Source: an uncultured Ruminococcus sp.
GTDB lineage: Bacteria; Bacillota; Clostridia; Oscillospirales; Acutalibacteraceae
Direction: 5' to 3'
Length of the DNA stretch: 5,152 bases
Assembly (NCBI GenBank): GCA_902802975.1
Contig: CADCOF010000302.1
Span: 1-5,152 of the forward strand
Shown: positions 1 to 5,152 of the stretch, piece by piece
Numbering within the stretch: the stretch's first letter is position 1
Layout of the letters: each line of letters begins with the position of its first letter
Notes under the pieces: model-generated
Seen by the model: the letters and a program-made list of their open reading frames with translations, nothing else
Databases searched by the model: none
What the model was told of the DNA's origin: nothing
Made by a program: the position numbers and the translations under genes

Positions 1-12
1 CTTTAGCTATTT

Positions 13-63
13 TGTGGGGCTGCTCGCCCCACACCCTCGGCAGCTTTTTTGAAAAAAAGCTGC
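13..63 (+). terminator. Double hairpin, probable + strand terminator or dispersed repeat
   Basis: Two hairpins lie back to back. The first pairs 13-20 with 26-33 (TGTGGGGC / GCCCCACA, 8 bp, 5-nt loop). The second pairs 40-49 with 54-63 (GCAGC plus a T run against an A run plus GCTGC, 10 bp, 4-nt loop). An A6-C-T5 tract follows at 66-77. A GC-rich hairpin, then a hairpin with an AT-rich upper stem, then a T tract suggests a transcript end for a plus strand gene lying before the window. By my recollection, similar double-hairpin modules recur after genes in Ruminococcaceae-type genomes, so it may instead be a dispersed repeat. No gene is visible in positions 1-143. Confidence 0.45.
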
Positions 64-89
64 GCAAAAAACTTTTTGTTATATAAATA

Positions 90-129
90 AAATCCCGCCA
101 AAACCTATTCAAAAGTCTTGGCGAGATTT
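90..129 (-). terminator. Rho-independent terminator of the activase/dehydratase operon
   Basis: Positions 90-101 pair with 118-129 in a 12-bp stem. In plus strand RNA there is one C/A mismatch (95/124), but in minus strand RNA this becomes a G-U wobble, so the stem is uninterrupted. On the minus strand it can extend by four pairs (114-117 with 102-105, two of them wobbles), leaving an 8-nt loop. The stem is followed on the minus strand by a U-rich tail (complement of 81-92). It begins 15 bp past the stop codon of the 423-residue gene. The wobble asymmetry assigns it to the minus strand transcript. Confidence 0.82.
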
Positions 130-143
130 TTCGGTATTACATT

Positions 144-1415
144 TTATTCTGCCTTGTTAAGATTCTCTCTTGCAACGGCAAGCATAAGTTTGATTCTGTT
201 TTCCTGATTCACCCTGGGTGCGCCTGGGTCGTAATCTATCGCAACGATATTCGCCCTGTCGTCAACGGCTTTTATGCGGCGTATCATGCCTTTTCCGTTG
301 ATGTGGTTCGGCAGACAGCCGAAAGGCTGCGTACAAACAATGTTGCCGTACCCCGCTTCGGTCAGCTCTAGCATTTCCGCGGTGAGCAGCCACCCCTCTC
401 CCATCTTGCTGCCATAGCCGATCACGCCGTCAACGAGAGATTTCGTATGAGCGTATGATGACGGAGCCTGAAATCCGTATGCGCTGACATTTTTGATCAG
501 ACTTGCCTCAAGCTCGGTGAAGTAATTAAAAAGAATGCTTGCAAGCTTGTGTTTGACCTTGTTGCCGCCGTAAAGATTTATATCTTCAATGCGGTTATCC
601 ACCTTGAACAGCATAAAGCCCATTATTCCGGGGAGATTAACTTCGCACCCCTGCGACGCCAGGAAAGCCTCAAGGTCGTTGTTGCCAAGCGCGGCATATT
701 TGACGTATATCTCACCCACAACGCCGACTTTCACTTTAGGTATCTTGTTTATTTTTATCTCGGCAAAAGACGCGGCAATGTCATTGAGGTTCTTGTCTAT
801 CTCTTTTGCGGTAAAACCTTTTCCGTGCGAAAATTGTTCGGAAAGATCGGTAATCCACTTGTCAACAAGCCGCTGCGTCTCACCCAAAGCCAGTTCATAC
901 GGCTGCAGCTGATTGCGCAGAAGCATAAGCTCGTCGCCGTAAACAAGCCCCGCGGCAAAACGTCGGAGCATGGGGATAGTTAGAACAAAACCGGGGTTGC
1001 TCTCAAGACCCGAAAGATTAAGCGAAATAACCGGAATTCGCTCATAGCCGGCTTTTTTCAGTGCTTTTCGCAGCAAGTGTATATAATTTGACGCACGGCA
1101 GCCGCCGCCTGTCTGTGTGATCATCAGCGCAACTTTATTTACATCATATTTGCCGCTTTGCAGCGCGTGAATAAACTGACCGATAACTAGAAGAGCCGGA
1201 TAACAAGTATCGTTGTGGACATATTTCAGCCCCACCTGTGCGATCTCAGGTCCTTTTGTATCGAGCAGAACGGTTTTATAGCCGTAATGAGTAAACACGT
1301 TGCGCAGAATATTAAAATGTATTGGTGCCATCATCGGAAGAAGAATCGTGTATTCTTCCTTCATCTCTTTTGTAAAGAGCAAACGGCCTGTTTTGTCATA
1401 TTCTAATTTAGCCAT
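144..1415 (-). CDS. 2-hydroxyacyl-CoA dehydratase (HgdB/YjiM-like) family protein, detached C-terminal part of a large activase
   Basis: This 423-residue cytoplasmic protein belongs to the 2-hydroxyacyl-CoA dehydratase-related family. It matches what is normally the last ~400 residues of the ~1400-residue 'acyl-CoA dehydratase activase-related' proteins. Visible signatures are TKEM..EYTILLPMMAPIHF (15-34), HNDTCYPALLVIGQ (67-80), TQTGGGCRASNY (100-111), SLNLSGLESNPG (131-142) and CTQPFGCLPNHINGKG (361-376). C71, C106 and C361 or C367 are the likely Fe-S ligands, by analogy with the cysteines of dehydratase subunits and double-cubane-cluster proteins. There is no signal peptide or membrane segment. 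The ATG is fixed by GGAG 5 nt upstream and by an in-frame TGA at 1430-1428, so it cannot be read as a continuation of the upstream gene. It is the second gene of the unit, 159 bp after the 967-residue activase, and is followed by a terminator. It probably accepts electrons from the upstream ATPase protein. Family assignment is firm; substrate and reaction are unknown. Confidence 0.96.
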   Translation of the reverse strand: MAKLEYDKTGRLLFTKEMKEEYTILLPMMAPIHFNILRNVFTHYGYKTVLLDTKGPEIAQVGLKYVHNDTCYPALLVIGQFIHALQSGKYDVNKVALMITQTGGGCRASNYIHLLRKALKKAGYERIPVISLNLSGLESNPGFVLTIPMLRRFAAGLVYGDELMLLRNQLQPYELALGETQRLVDKWITDLSEQFSHGKGFTAKEIDKNLNDIAASFAEIKINKIPKVKVGVVGEIYVKYAALGNNDLEAFLASQGCEVNLPGIMGFMLFKVDNRIEDINLYGGNKVKHKLASILFNYFTELEASLIKNVSAYGFQAPSSYAHTKSLVDGVIGYGSKMGEGWLLTAEMLELTEAGYGNIVCTQPFGCLPNHINGKGMIRRIKAVDDRANIVAIDYDPGAPRVNQENRIKLMLAVARENLNKAE

Positions 1416-1420
1416 AATAA

Positions 1421-1424
1421 CTCC
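1421..1424 (-). promoter_or_regulatory. Ribosome binding site of the 423-residue gene, abutting a repeat arm
   Basis: GGAG on the minus strand lies 5 nt before the ATG at 1415-1413. Only four bases (1425-1428) separate it from the end of the inverted-repeat arm at 1429. A hairpin formed by the element in the mRNA would therefore stand directly against the ribosome landing site. With the in-frame TGA at 1430-1428 it decides the start codon. Confidence 0.75.
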
Positions 1425-1428
1425 AATT

Positions 1429-1564
1429 CAATGTGCAATGTGCAATTATTTATGAGTGCCAATATTTTATCATACGACAATAATTTTGAGTAGTGCGAAG
1501 ATTTGTGATCGAGAGTGAAAGCCTCCCAGCGAGCATTCATTGCACATTGCACATTGCACATTGC
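1429..1564. repeat. Heptad-flanked inverted-repeat element A, between the two operon genes
   Basis: The left arm (1429-1446) contains two and a half copies of the 7-mer TGTGCAA. The right arm (1539-1564) has three and a half copies of its complement TTGCACA (1540-1546, 1547-1553, 1554-1560, then TTGC). Eighteen base pairs match perfectly between 1429-1446 and 1539-1556, enclosing a 92-nt core (1447-1538). The core has an AT-rich half (1447-1490) and a GC-richer half (1491-1538) and no ORF. The element fills almost the whole gap, from 10 bp past the stop codon of the 967-residue gene to 4 bp before the next SD. It has no T tract, so it is not a classical terminator. A weak promoter could exist inside (TATGAT at 1474-1469 on the minus strand), but its -35 partner (TTCGCA) would be 19 nt away. 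It may be a MITE-like or REP-like dispersed repeat; this is inference. Confidence 0.8.
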
Positions 1565-1574
1565 TAATTTCTAA

Positions 1575-4478
1575 TTAACTTCCGCTTTTTCCGAGTGCGG
1601 CGAGCAGCGATCTTATTCTGATCTTTACCGCGCCCAGATTCGTGATTTCATCAATCTTGATTTGTGTGTAGATTTTTCCTTCACTTTCGAGAATTTCTCT
1701 CACTTCGTCTGTTGTAATAGCGTCAACACCGCAGCCGAACGATACCAACTGCACAAGGTTCATGTTTTTCTTGTCTGCAATATAGCGCGCCGCCGCGTAT
1801 AACCGCGCGTGATATGTCCATTGATTCAAAACGGTAGTGTTGAATTTGTCAACATGGAAGCTTATCGAATCCTCAGAAACTATCGCTACGCCAAAACTCG
1901 TGATCATTCTGTCAATGCCGTGGTTTATCTCCGGGTCAACGTGGTACGGTCTGCCGGACAGAACAAATATCGGCTTGCCCTCTTCTTCGGCCTTTGCGAT
2001 TATCTCCGCGCCCTTCGTGCGTATTCTCTGCAAATGCTCGTCATACTCTTTGTACGCCGCTGCTGCAGCTGCTTTTACTTCTTTTAATGTAATGTCGGGA
2101 TACTTTTTGTTGAGTATCTCGGTGAGCTTCTTCGGAAAATCTCTTTTTCGGTGTATTCCTACATAGTCCTTTATCAGCGTGATGTTTTTCACACTGTTCA
2201 TATTTGCGCCGATAACTTCGGGATAATATGCCACCACAGGACAATTGTAATGATTATCAGATATTCCCTCATCAAAATTATATGACATACACGGGTAGAA
2301 TATCGTATCTATGCCATCGTCTATTAACTTCTGAATATGCCCGTGGACAAGCTTTGCCGGGAAACATATCGTATCCGACGGGATAGTCTTGTTGCCCTTG
2401 GCGTAGACTTTTTTATCGGATATTCCGGACGTTACCACTTCGAACCCAAGCTCTGTGAAGAGTGTATGCCAGAACGGCAGCAGCTCATACATATTAAGCC
2501 CCATAGGAAGACCGATTTTCCCGCGTGTGCCTTCTTTCGGCGTATATGATCTCAGCAGTTCCAGCTTGTATTCATATATATTCGAGTTTTTGTCGGGTGA
2601 TTTCTTTGTGATCGGTCTTTCGCAGCGGTTTCCGGCAATAAATTTTCGTCCGTCTGCGAATGTATTTATGGTGAGGCGGCAGTTGTTTTGACACATACCG
2701 CAGTTTGCAACTTTGATATCGTGCTTGAATTCGGAAAGAGCCTTCATATCGAGTATCGTACTCTTCTCGCCGCTTCTGCTCATCGCGTACAGTGCCGCGC
2801 CGTATGCGCCCATCAGTCCCGAAATAACCGGGCGAACGACCTGCGTGCCCATTTCCATTTCAAAGGCGCGCAGAACCGCGTTATTGAGGAATGTTCCGCC
2901 CTGAACAACTATCTTTTTGCCGAGGCTGTCGGGTCCCGGTGCTCGTATTACCTTATACAGCGCGTTTTTAACTACGCTGAGTGACAGCCCTGCCGATATA
3001 TCCTCAATCGTTGCGCCGTCCTTCTGAGCCTGCTTTACCGAGCTGTTCATAAACACGGTACAGCGTGAACCGAGGTCAACCGGGTGCTGTGCAAAAAGTC
3101 CTTTATTCGCAAAGTCTTCGATGGAGTAGCCCAGCGCGTTTGCGAATGTCTGCAAAAACGACCCGCACCCCGACGAGCAAGCCTCGTTCAGGAACAAGTT
3201 ATCTATAGTGCCGTTATGTATCTTAAAGCACTTGATATCCTGCCCGCCGATATCAATGATAAATTCAACGTCTGGCATAAAATCTTTCGCAGCGGTAAAA
3301 TGGGCTACCGTCTCAACAATACCGTGATCGACACAAAACGCATTCTTGACAATCTCCTCGCCATAGCCGGTCACCGCGCTGCCAACAATATTTATGTTAG
3401 GGCATTCTCTGTACACGTCTTCCAAAAAGCCTTTCACTATCGGAACGGGATTGCCGCTGTTCGAAAGATATTTACTGTACAGCAGCTCCTTGTTTTCGCT
3501 GATAACAACGCCCTTTACGGTGGTAGAGCCGGCGTCGATGCCTATGTACGCCTTGCCCTTGTATCCGTGCAGTGTCTTTCCTTTTATGTCCGCTTTACTG
3601 TGACGTGAAACGAACTCGCTGTACTCCTTCTTATCGCGGAAAAGCGGCTGATTGAAGGCAAAATTTCCGGAGCCTGTGTACTTGGTAACTTTCTTTATGA
3701 CGTCACCGAAATTGATCGTATTATCCGCGCACAACGCCGCGCCTGCCGCAACGAAATAAAGCGAATTATCCGGGCAGGTGCCTTTTGTTTCGAGAACCTT
3801 GTCGAATCTGCGTCTGAGTTCCGACATAAACGTCAGCGGTCCGCCGAGGTACACAACATTCCCCTCGATCTCGTGCCCCTGAGCCAAGCCCGACACGGTC
3901 TGATTTACGACTGCGCAGAAAATACTCTGCGCTATATCGCTTTTGCGCGCGCCCTGGTTCAGGAGCGGCTGGATATCGGTTTTGGCAAAAACGCCGCAGC
4001 GCGACGCTATGGTATACGTTTTCTCGTACTGCTTCGCCAGCGAATTGAACTCCTCGATATCGACATTCAGAAGTGTTGCCATCTGATCAATGAAAGCACC
4101 GGTACCTCCGGCGCATGTGCCGTTCATACGAACTTCCATGCTGCCCGAGAGAAAAAGTATTTTTGCGTCTTCGCCGCCAAGCTCAATTACAACATCGGTG
4201 CCGGGAATAAAGGTATTGACCGCAACACGAGTGGCGTATACTTCCTGAATAAAATCAATATCACAGCTTTCGGCTACGCCCATACCGGCAGAACCCGATA
4301 TAGCAAGACACGCTTTATCCGCGCCCTTGATATTCAGGCGGAGTTTTTGAAGTATTTCGGCAATCTTCTGAGTGATCTGCGAATAGTGACGTTCATAGCT
4401 TGAATATATAAACTTATTATTATCGTCTAAAACAACGCATTTTATGGTTGTAGACCCGATATCAAGTCCGATCTTCAT
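1575..4478 (-). CDS. Double-ASKHA acyl-CoA dehydratase activase with DUF2229 region
   Basis: This is a 967-residue cytoplasmic ATP-dependent electron-transfer protein of the HgdC/BadF/BcrA family. ATPase domain 1 (about 1-255) has the phosphate loop DIGSTTIK (6-13), ELGGEDAK (99-106), NGTCAGGTGAFID (119-131) and SRCGVFAKTD (159-168). ATPase domain 2 (about 310-565) has GIDAGSTTVK (313-322), DIGGQDIK (409-416), NEACSSGCGSFL (431-442) and SRCTVFMNSS (471-480). The cluster cysteines C122/C161 and C434/C473 are each 39 residues apart, the spacing of C127/C166 in Acidaminococcus HgdC, where the pairs of two subunits hold one [4Fe-4S]. A linker has C593, C596, C600 and C619 (CGMCQNNC...GNRCER), a likely further Fe-S site. 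The DUF2229-type region (about 654-870) starts at KIGLPMGLNMYELLPFW and carries C705, C730 and C746. The end (839-961) has SGRPYHVDPEINHG, SFGCGVDA (C916) and a closing DEITNLG...RIRSLL segment. Homologues usually continue into an HgdB-like domain, which here is the separate next gene. The start is supported by TGGAGG 6 nt upstream. Family is certain; the physiological substrate is not. Confidence 0.97.
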   Translation of the reverse strand: MKIGLDIGSTTIKCVVLDDNNKFIYSSYERHYSQITQKIAEILQKLRLNIKGADKACLAISGSAGMGVAESCDIDFIQEVYATRVAVNTFIPGTDVVIELGGEDAKILFLSGSMEVRMNGTCAGGTGAFIDQMATLLNVDIEEFNSLAKQYEKTYTIASRCGVFAKTDIQPLLNQGARKSDIAQSIFCAVVNQTVSGLAQGHEIEGNVVYLGGPLTFMSELRRRFDKVLETKGTCPDNSLYFVAAGAALCADNTINFGDVIKKVTKYTGSGNFAFNQPLFRDKKEYSEFVSRHSKADIKGKTLHGYKGKAYIGIDAGSTTVKGVVISENKELLYSKYLSNSGNPVPIVKGFLEDVYRECPNINIVGSAVTGYGEEIVKNAFCVDHGIVETVAHFTAAKDFMPDVEFIIDIGGQDIKCFKIHNGTIDNLFLNEACSSGCGSFLQTFANALGYSIEDFANKGLFAQHPVDLGSRCTVFMNSSVKQAQKDGATIEDISAGLSLSVVKNALYKVIRAPGPDSLGKKIVVQGGTFLNNAVLRAFEMEMGTQVVRPVISGLMGAYGAALYAMSRSGEKSTILDMKALSEFKHDIKVANCGMCQNNCRLTINTFADGRKFIAGNRCERPITKKSPDKNSNIYEYKLELLRSYTPKEGTRGKIGLPMGLNMYELLPFWHTLFTELGFEVVTSGISDKKVYAKGNKTIPSDTICFPAKLVHGHIQKLIDDGIDTIFYPCMSYNFDEGISDNHYNCPVVAYYPEVIGANMNSVKNITLIKDYVGIHRKRDFPKKLTEILNKKYPDITLKEVKAAAAAAYKEYDEHLQRIRTKGAEIIAKAEEEGKPIFVLSGRPYHVDPEINHGIDRMITSFGVAIVSEDSISFHVDKFNTTVLNQWTYHARLYAAARYIADKKNMNLVQLVSFGCGVDAITTDEVREILESEGKIYTQIKIDEITNLGAVKIRIRSLLAALGKSGS

Positions 4479-4484
4479 GTAATT

Positions 4485-4490
4485 CCTCCA
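4485..4490 (-). promoter_or_regulatory. Strong ribosome binding site of the 967-residue gene
   Basis: TGGAGG on the minus strand lies 6 nt upstream of the ATG at 4478-4476. This near-perfect match to the 16S anti-SD confirms the start, which also places the first phosphate loop at residue 6, as expected for this family. Confidence 0.85.
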
Positions 4491-4493
4491 TTA

Positions 4494-4531
4494 GAGTATA
4501 GAGAACATATTACTCCTTATGTATTATACTC
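4494..4531. promoter_or_regulatory. Nested dyad over the -10/leader of the activase gene
   Basis: GAGTATA (4494-4500) is mirrored by TATACTC (4525-4531). Inside it, ACATA (4505-4509) pairs with TATGT (4518-4522). The centres of the two dyads differ by only one base. The outer arm overlaps the candidate -10 hexamer at 4528-4523, and the rest would be in the 5' leader just before the SD. It could be an operator or a weak leader hairpin. No known regulator motif is recognised. Confidence 0.35.
4523..4528 (-). promoter_or_regulatory. Candidate -10 box (TATAAT) for the activase operon
   Basis: A perfect TATAAT on the minus strand lies 44 nt before the ATG, which would give a leader of about 35-40 nt. 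No convincing -35 exists: 17 nt upstream the sequence is ATTATA, part of a separate palindrome. A promoter with a good -10 and poor -35 is compatible with activator control, but this is inference. Confidence 0.45.
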
Positions 4532-4546
4532 ACGACAAACCTCTTT

Positions 4547-4567
4547 ATAATTCCATAAAAGAATTAT
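4547..4567. promoter_or_regulatory. 21-bp palindrome at the -35 position
   Basis: ATAATTC (4547-4553), seven unpaired bases, then GAATTAT (4561-4567) form a perfect 7-bp inverted repeat. It sits where the -35 element of the candidate promoter should be, which is a typical place for an operator or activator site. It is AT-rich, so chance occurrence is not excluded. It does not clearly match the Rex, Fur or PerR consensus by eye. Confidence 0.35.
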
Positions 4568-4668
4568 TCGACCAACTGGTACAAATTTTCACCTTTCAAT
4601 AATAATGAAAACAAAACTCGACTGATTTATGGTTAATTATTTACTTTTCGGCAAAAAAGACAATAAAG

Positions 4669-4701
4669 TTTTCCACACATTCAACATTAGTATGTGGAAA
4701 A
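4669..4701. repeat. Inverted pair of DnaA-box-like 9-mers
   Basis: TTTTCCACA (4669-4677) and its exact complement TGTGGAAAA (4693-4701) flank a 15-nt spacer. Each fits the relaxed DnaA box TTWTNCACA. In RNA they would form a 9-bp hairpin. On the minus strand it is followed by a moderately U-rich stretch, so a weak terminator is an alternative. No dnaA, dnaN or partition gene is nearby, so an origin is not claimed. Confidence 0.35.
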
Positions 4702-4815
4702 GTCATAGTAAATTGAGTAGTTGGTAATTATAGTTTATGGAAAACAAGCTGTCCGGAATAAGAACGCTCGACGAGTGCGCCCTATCGAGCAAACCATCTC
4801 TTACAAAACAAAAAT

Positions 4816-4848
4816 GCCTTTGGAAAGAATCAAAATCTTCCCAAAGGC
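4816..4848 (-). terminator. Rho-independent terminator of the upstream (partial) gene
   Basis: GCCTTTGG-A-AAGA (4816-4828) pairs with TCTT-C-CCAAAGGC (4836-4848), giving 13 bp with a 7-nt loop. The one mismatch on the plus strand (A4824/C4840) becomes a U-G wobble in minus strand RNA. On the minus strand the stem is followed by A, U5, G, U4. On the plus strand the T run is several bases away. It therefore best fits the end of the transcript coming from the gene at 5059-5152, after passing heptad element B. Confidence 0.75.
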
Positions 4849-4861
4849 GGCAGTTATTTTT

Positions 4862-5030
4862 TAGTGTGGAGTGTTGAGAGTGGAGAGAGGAGTTGTTCTG
4901 TTTGAGGGACTTTCTTTCCCAATAAAACTTATTTTTGATACTTTAGTTTTTGTTGTGAGTAAAAAGTTCTTACTTACTCTCCAAATTCAACTCTCAAATC
5001 TCAAATCTCAAACCTCAACTCTCAACTCTA
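4862..5030. repeat. Heptad-flanked inverted-repeat element B
   Basis: The right arm (4989-5030) is six consecutive degenerate heptads on the plus strand: AACTCTC, AAATCTC, AAATCTC, AAACCTC, AACTCTC, AACTCTA. On the minus strand these read as GAG-starting 7-mers such as GAGAGTT and GAGATTT. The left arm (4869-4896) has GAG-starting heptads on the plus strand: GAGTGTT, GAGAGTG, GAGAGAG, GAGTTGT. The arms are thus imperfect inverted repeats built of the same 7-mer type. The innermost matching bases (4890-4895 GAGTTG and 4988-4993 CAACTC) enclose a 92-nt core with no ORF. The core has a short internal dyad (GAGTAA 4957-4962 / TTACTC 4974-4979). It resembles element A in plan but not in arm sequence. 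Confidence 0.65.
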
Positions 5031-5058
5031 CAGATTACGAGCGCATATTGCCCGCCTG

Positions 5059-5152
5059 TCAGCTGATAGCTGCAAGTTTTGCTTCAAACTCCGTGACTGA
5101 CATGTTCGTGCGTTTTGCACCCTCCGAAACGGAGATCAGCCCGTCCTTGACA
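5059..5152 (-). CDS. C-terminal end of an unidentified protein (partial)
   Basis: A minus strand frame is open from the window edge to a TGA at 5061-5059, giving 30 residues that begin VKDGLISVSEGAKR and end MSVTEFEAKLAAIS. The other two minus frames close within the same stretch. The composition is that of a real protein tail: two amphipathic helices with a helix-turn-helix-like 'GLISVSEGAKR..MSVTEF' pattern. Such tails are common at the end of Rpn-type (PD-(D/E)XK) putative transposase/nuclease proteins and of some regulators, but 30 residues cannot decide. The stop is followed 28 bp later by heptad element B and then a terminator. Its transcript would end before the activase promoter, so it is probably not part of that operon. 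Confidence 0.6.
   Translation of the reverse strand, partial: VKDGLISVSEGAKRTNMSVTEFEAKLAAIS

Larger units (their letters stand above)
4479..5058. other. 580-bp intergenic region without a gene
   Basis: No ORF with a ribosome binding site is present on either strand. From low to high coordinates it holds the activase promoter and dyads (4485-4567), an AT-rich stretch with no clear signal (4568-4668), the DnaA-box-like inverted pair (4669-4701), an AT-rich spacer, a GC-richer patch (about 4750-4790) with a 6-bp dyad GCTCGA/TCGAGC (4766-4771 and 4785-4790), a terminator (4816-4848) and heptad element B (4862-5030). A 28-bp spacer (5031-5058) then reaches the stop codon of the partial gene. The patch at 4750-4790 stands out in composition but I do not recognise it. 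Confidence 0.7.

Noticed and set aside
549..983. Plus strand ORF of 144 residues, and other plus strand ORFs inside 144-1415
   Set aside because: They lie wholly antisense to the well-conserved HgdB-like gene, show no recognisable protein features, and arise from its codon pattern.
1464..1499. Internal promoter within element A for the 423-residue gene
   Set aside because: TATGAT is a fair -10, but the only -35-like sequence (TTCGCA) is 19 nt away and poor, so it was not listed as a feature.
1429..1564. Element A as a CRISPR array
   Set aside because: The 7-bp units are contiguous, with no spacers, and the arms are inverted rather than direct.
2041..2087. Alanine run (AAAAAA at residues 803-808) in the activase as an insertion or repeat expansion
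   Set aside because: It lies in a helical, charged segment between domains, the codons vary, and alanine-rich helices are common at this position.
3084..3608. Plus strand ORF of 174 residues antisense to the activase
   Set aside because: It is a mirror of the conserved ATPase domains with no family signature.
3873..4403. Plus strand ORF of 176 residues antisense to the activase
   Set aside because: Same reason: it overlaps the first ATPase domain in full and has no own motif.
4669..4701. Replication origin
   Set aside because: There are only two box-like 9-mers and no dnaA/dnaN neighbours or iteron cluster.
4735..4797. Minus strand mini-ORF of 20 codons (starts MVCSIGRTRR) in the intergenic region
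   Set aside because: There is no properly spaced ribosome binding site and it is too short to judge. It may only reflect the GC-richer patch at 4750-4790.

Overview
The window reads as a chromosomal segment of an anaerobic Firmicute, most likely a gut-type clostridium (Oscillospiraceae/Ruminococcaceae-like). The evidence is strong GGAGG-type ribosome binding sites, moderate GC coding DNA with AT-rich spacers, oxygen-sensitive Fe-S enzymes of the 2-hydroxyacyl-CoA dehydratase activase superfamily, and short hairpin or heptad repeats between genes. The genus cannot be fixed from the sequence.

Layout, read along the minus strand. (1) At 5152-5059 lies the last 30 codons of a gene that runs in from outside the window. 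(2) A 580-bp intergenic region (5058-4479) holds a heptad-repeat element (4862-5030), a rho-independent terminator for the upstream gene (4816-4848), an inverted pair of DnaA-box-like 9-mers (4669-4701), and a probable promoter with two dyads. (3) At 4478-1575 is a 967-residue protein with two BadF/BadG/BcrA/BcrD (ASKHA) ATPase domains, a four-cysteine linker and a DUF2229-type dehydratase-related region. (4) A 159-bp gap contains a second heptad-flanked inverted-repeat element. (5) At 1415-144 is a 423-residue HgdB/YjiM-like protein. (6) A terminator at 129-90 closes the unit. (7) Positions 1-63 carry a double hairpin, probably the trailing end of something on the plus strand outside the window.

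The two complete genes look like one functional unit. In many clostridia and Bacteroidetes the same domain order (ATPase, ATPase, DUF2229, HgdB-like) occurs in a single polypeptide of about 1400 residues. Here 967 + 423 = 1390 residues are split exactly at the boundary before the last domain. The expected chemistry is ATP-driven injection of low-potential electrons from the Fe-S ATPase part into an Fe-S acceptor of the dehydratase or double-cubane-cluster type. The substrate is not known.

The best leads for something undescribed are the split at a heptad-repeat element and the shared plan of the two such elements. Their arms are unrelated 7-mers in inverted orientation, both enclose a 92-nt core, and both sit directly after a stop codon. 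No CRISPR array, tRNA, rRNA, transposase or complete defence system is visible.
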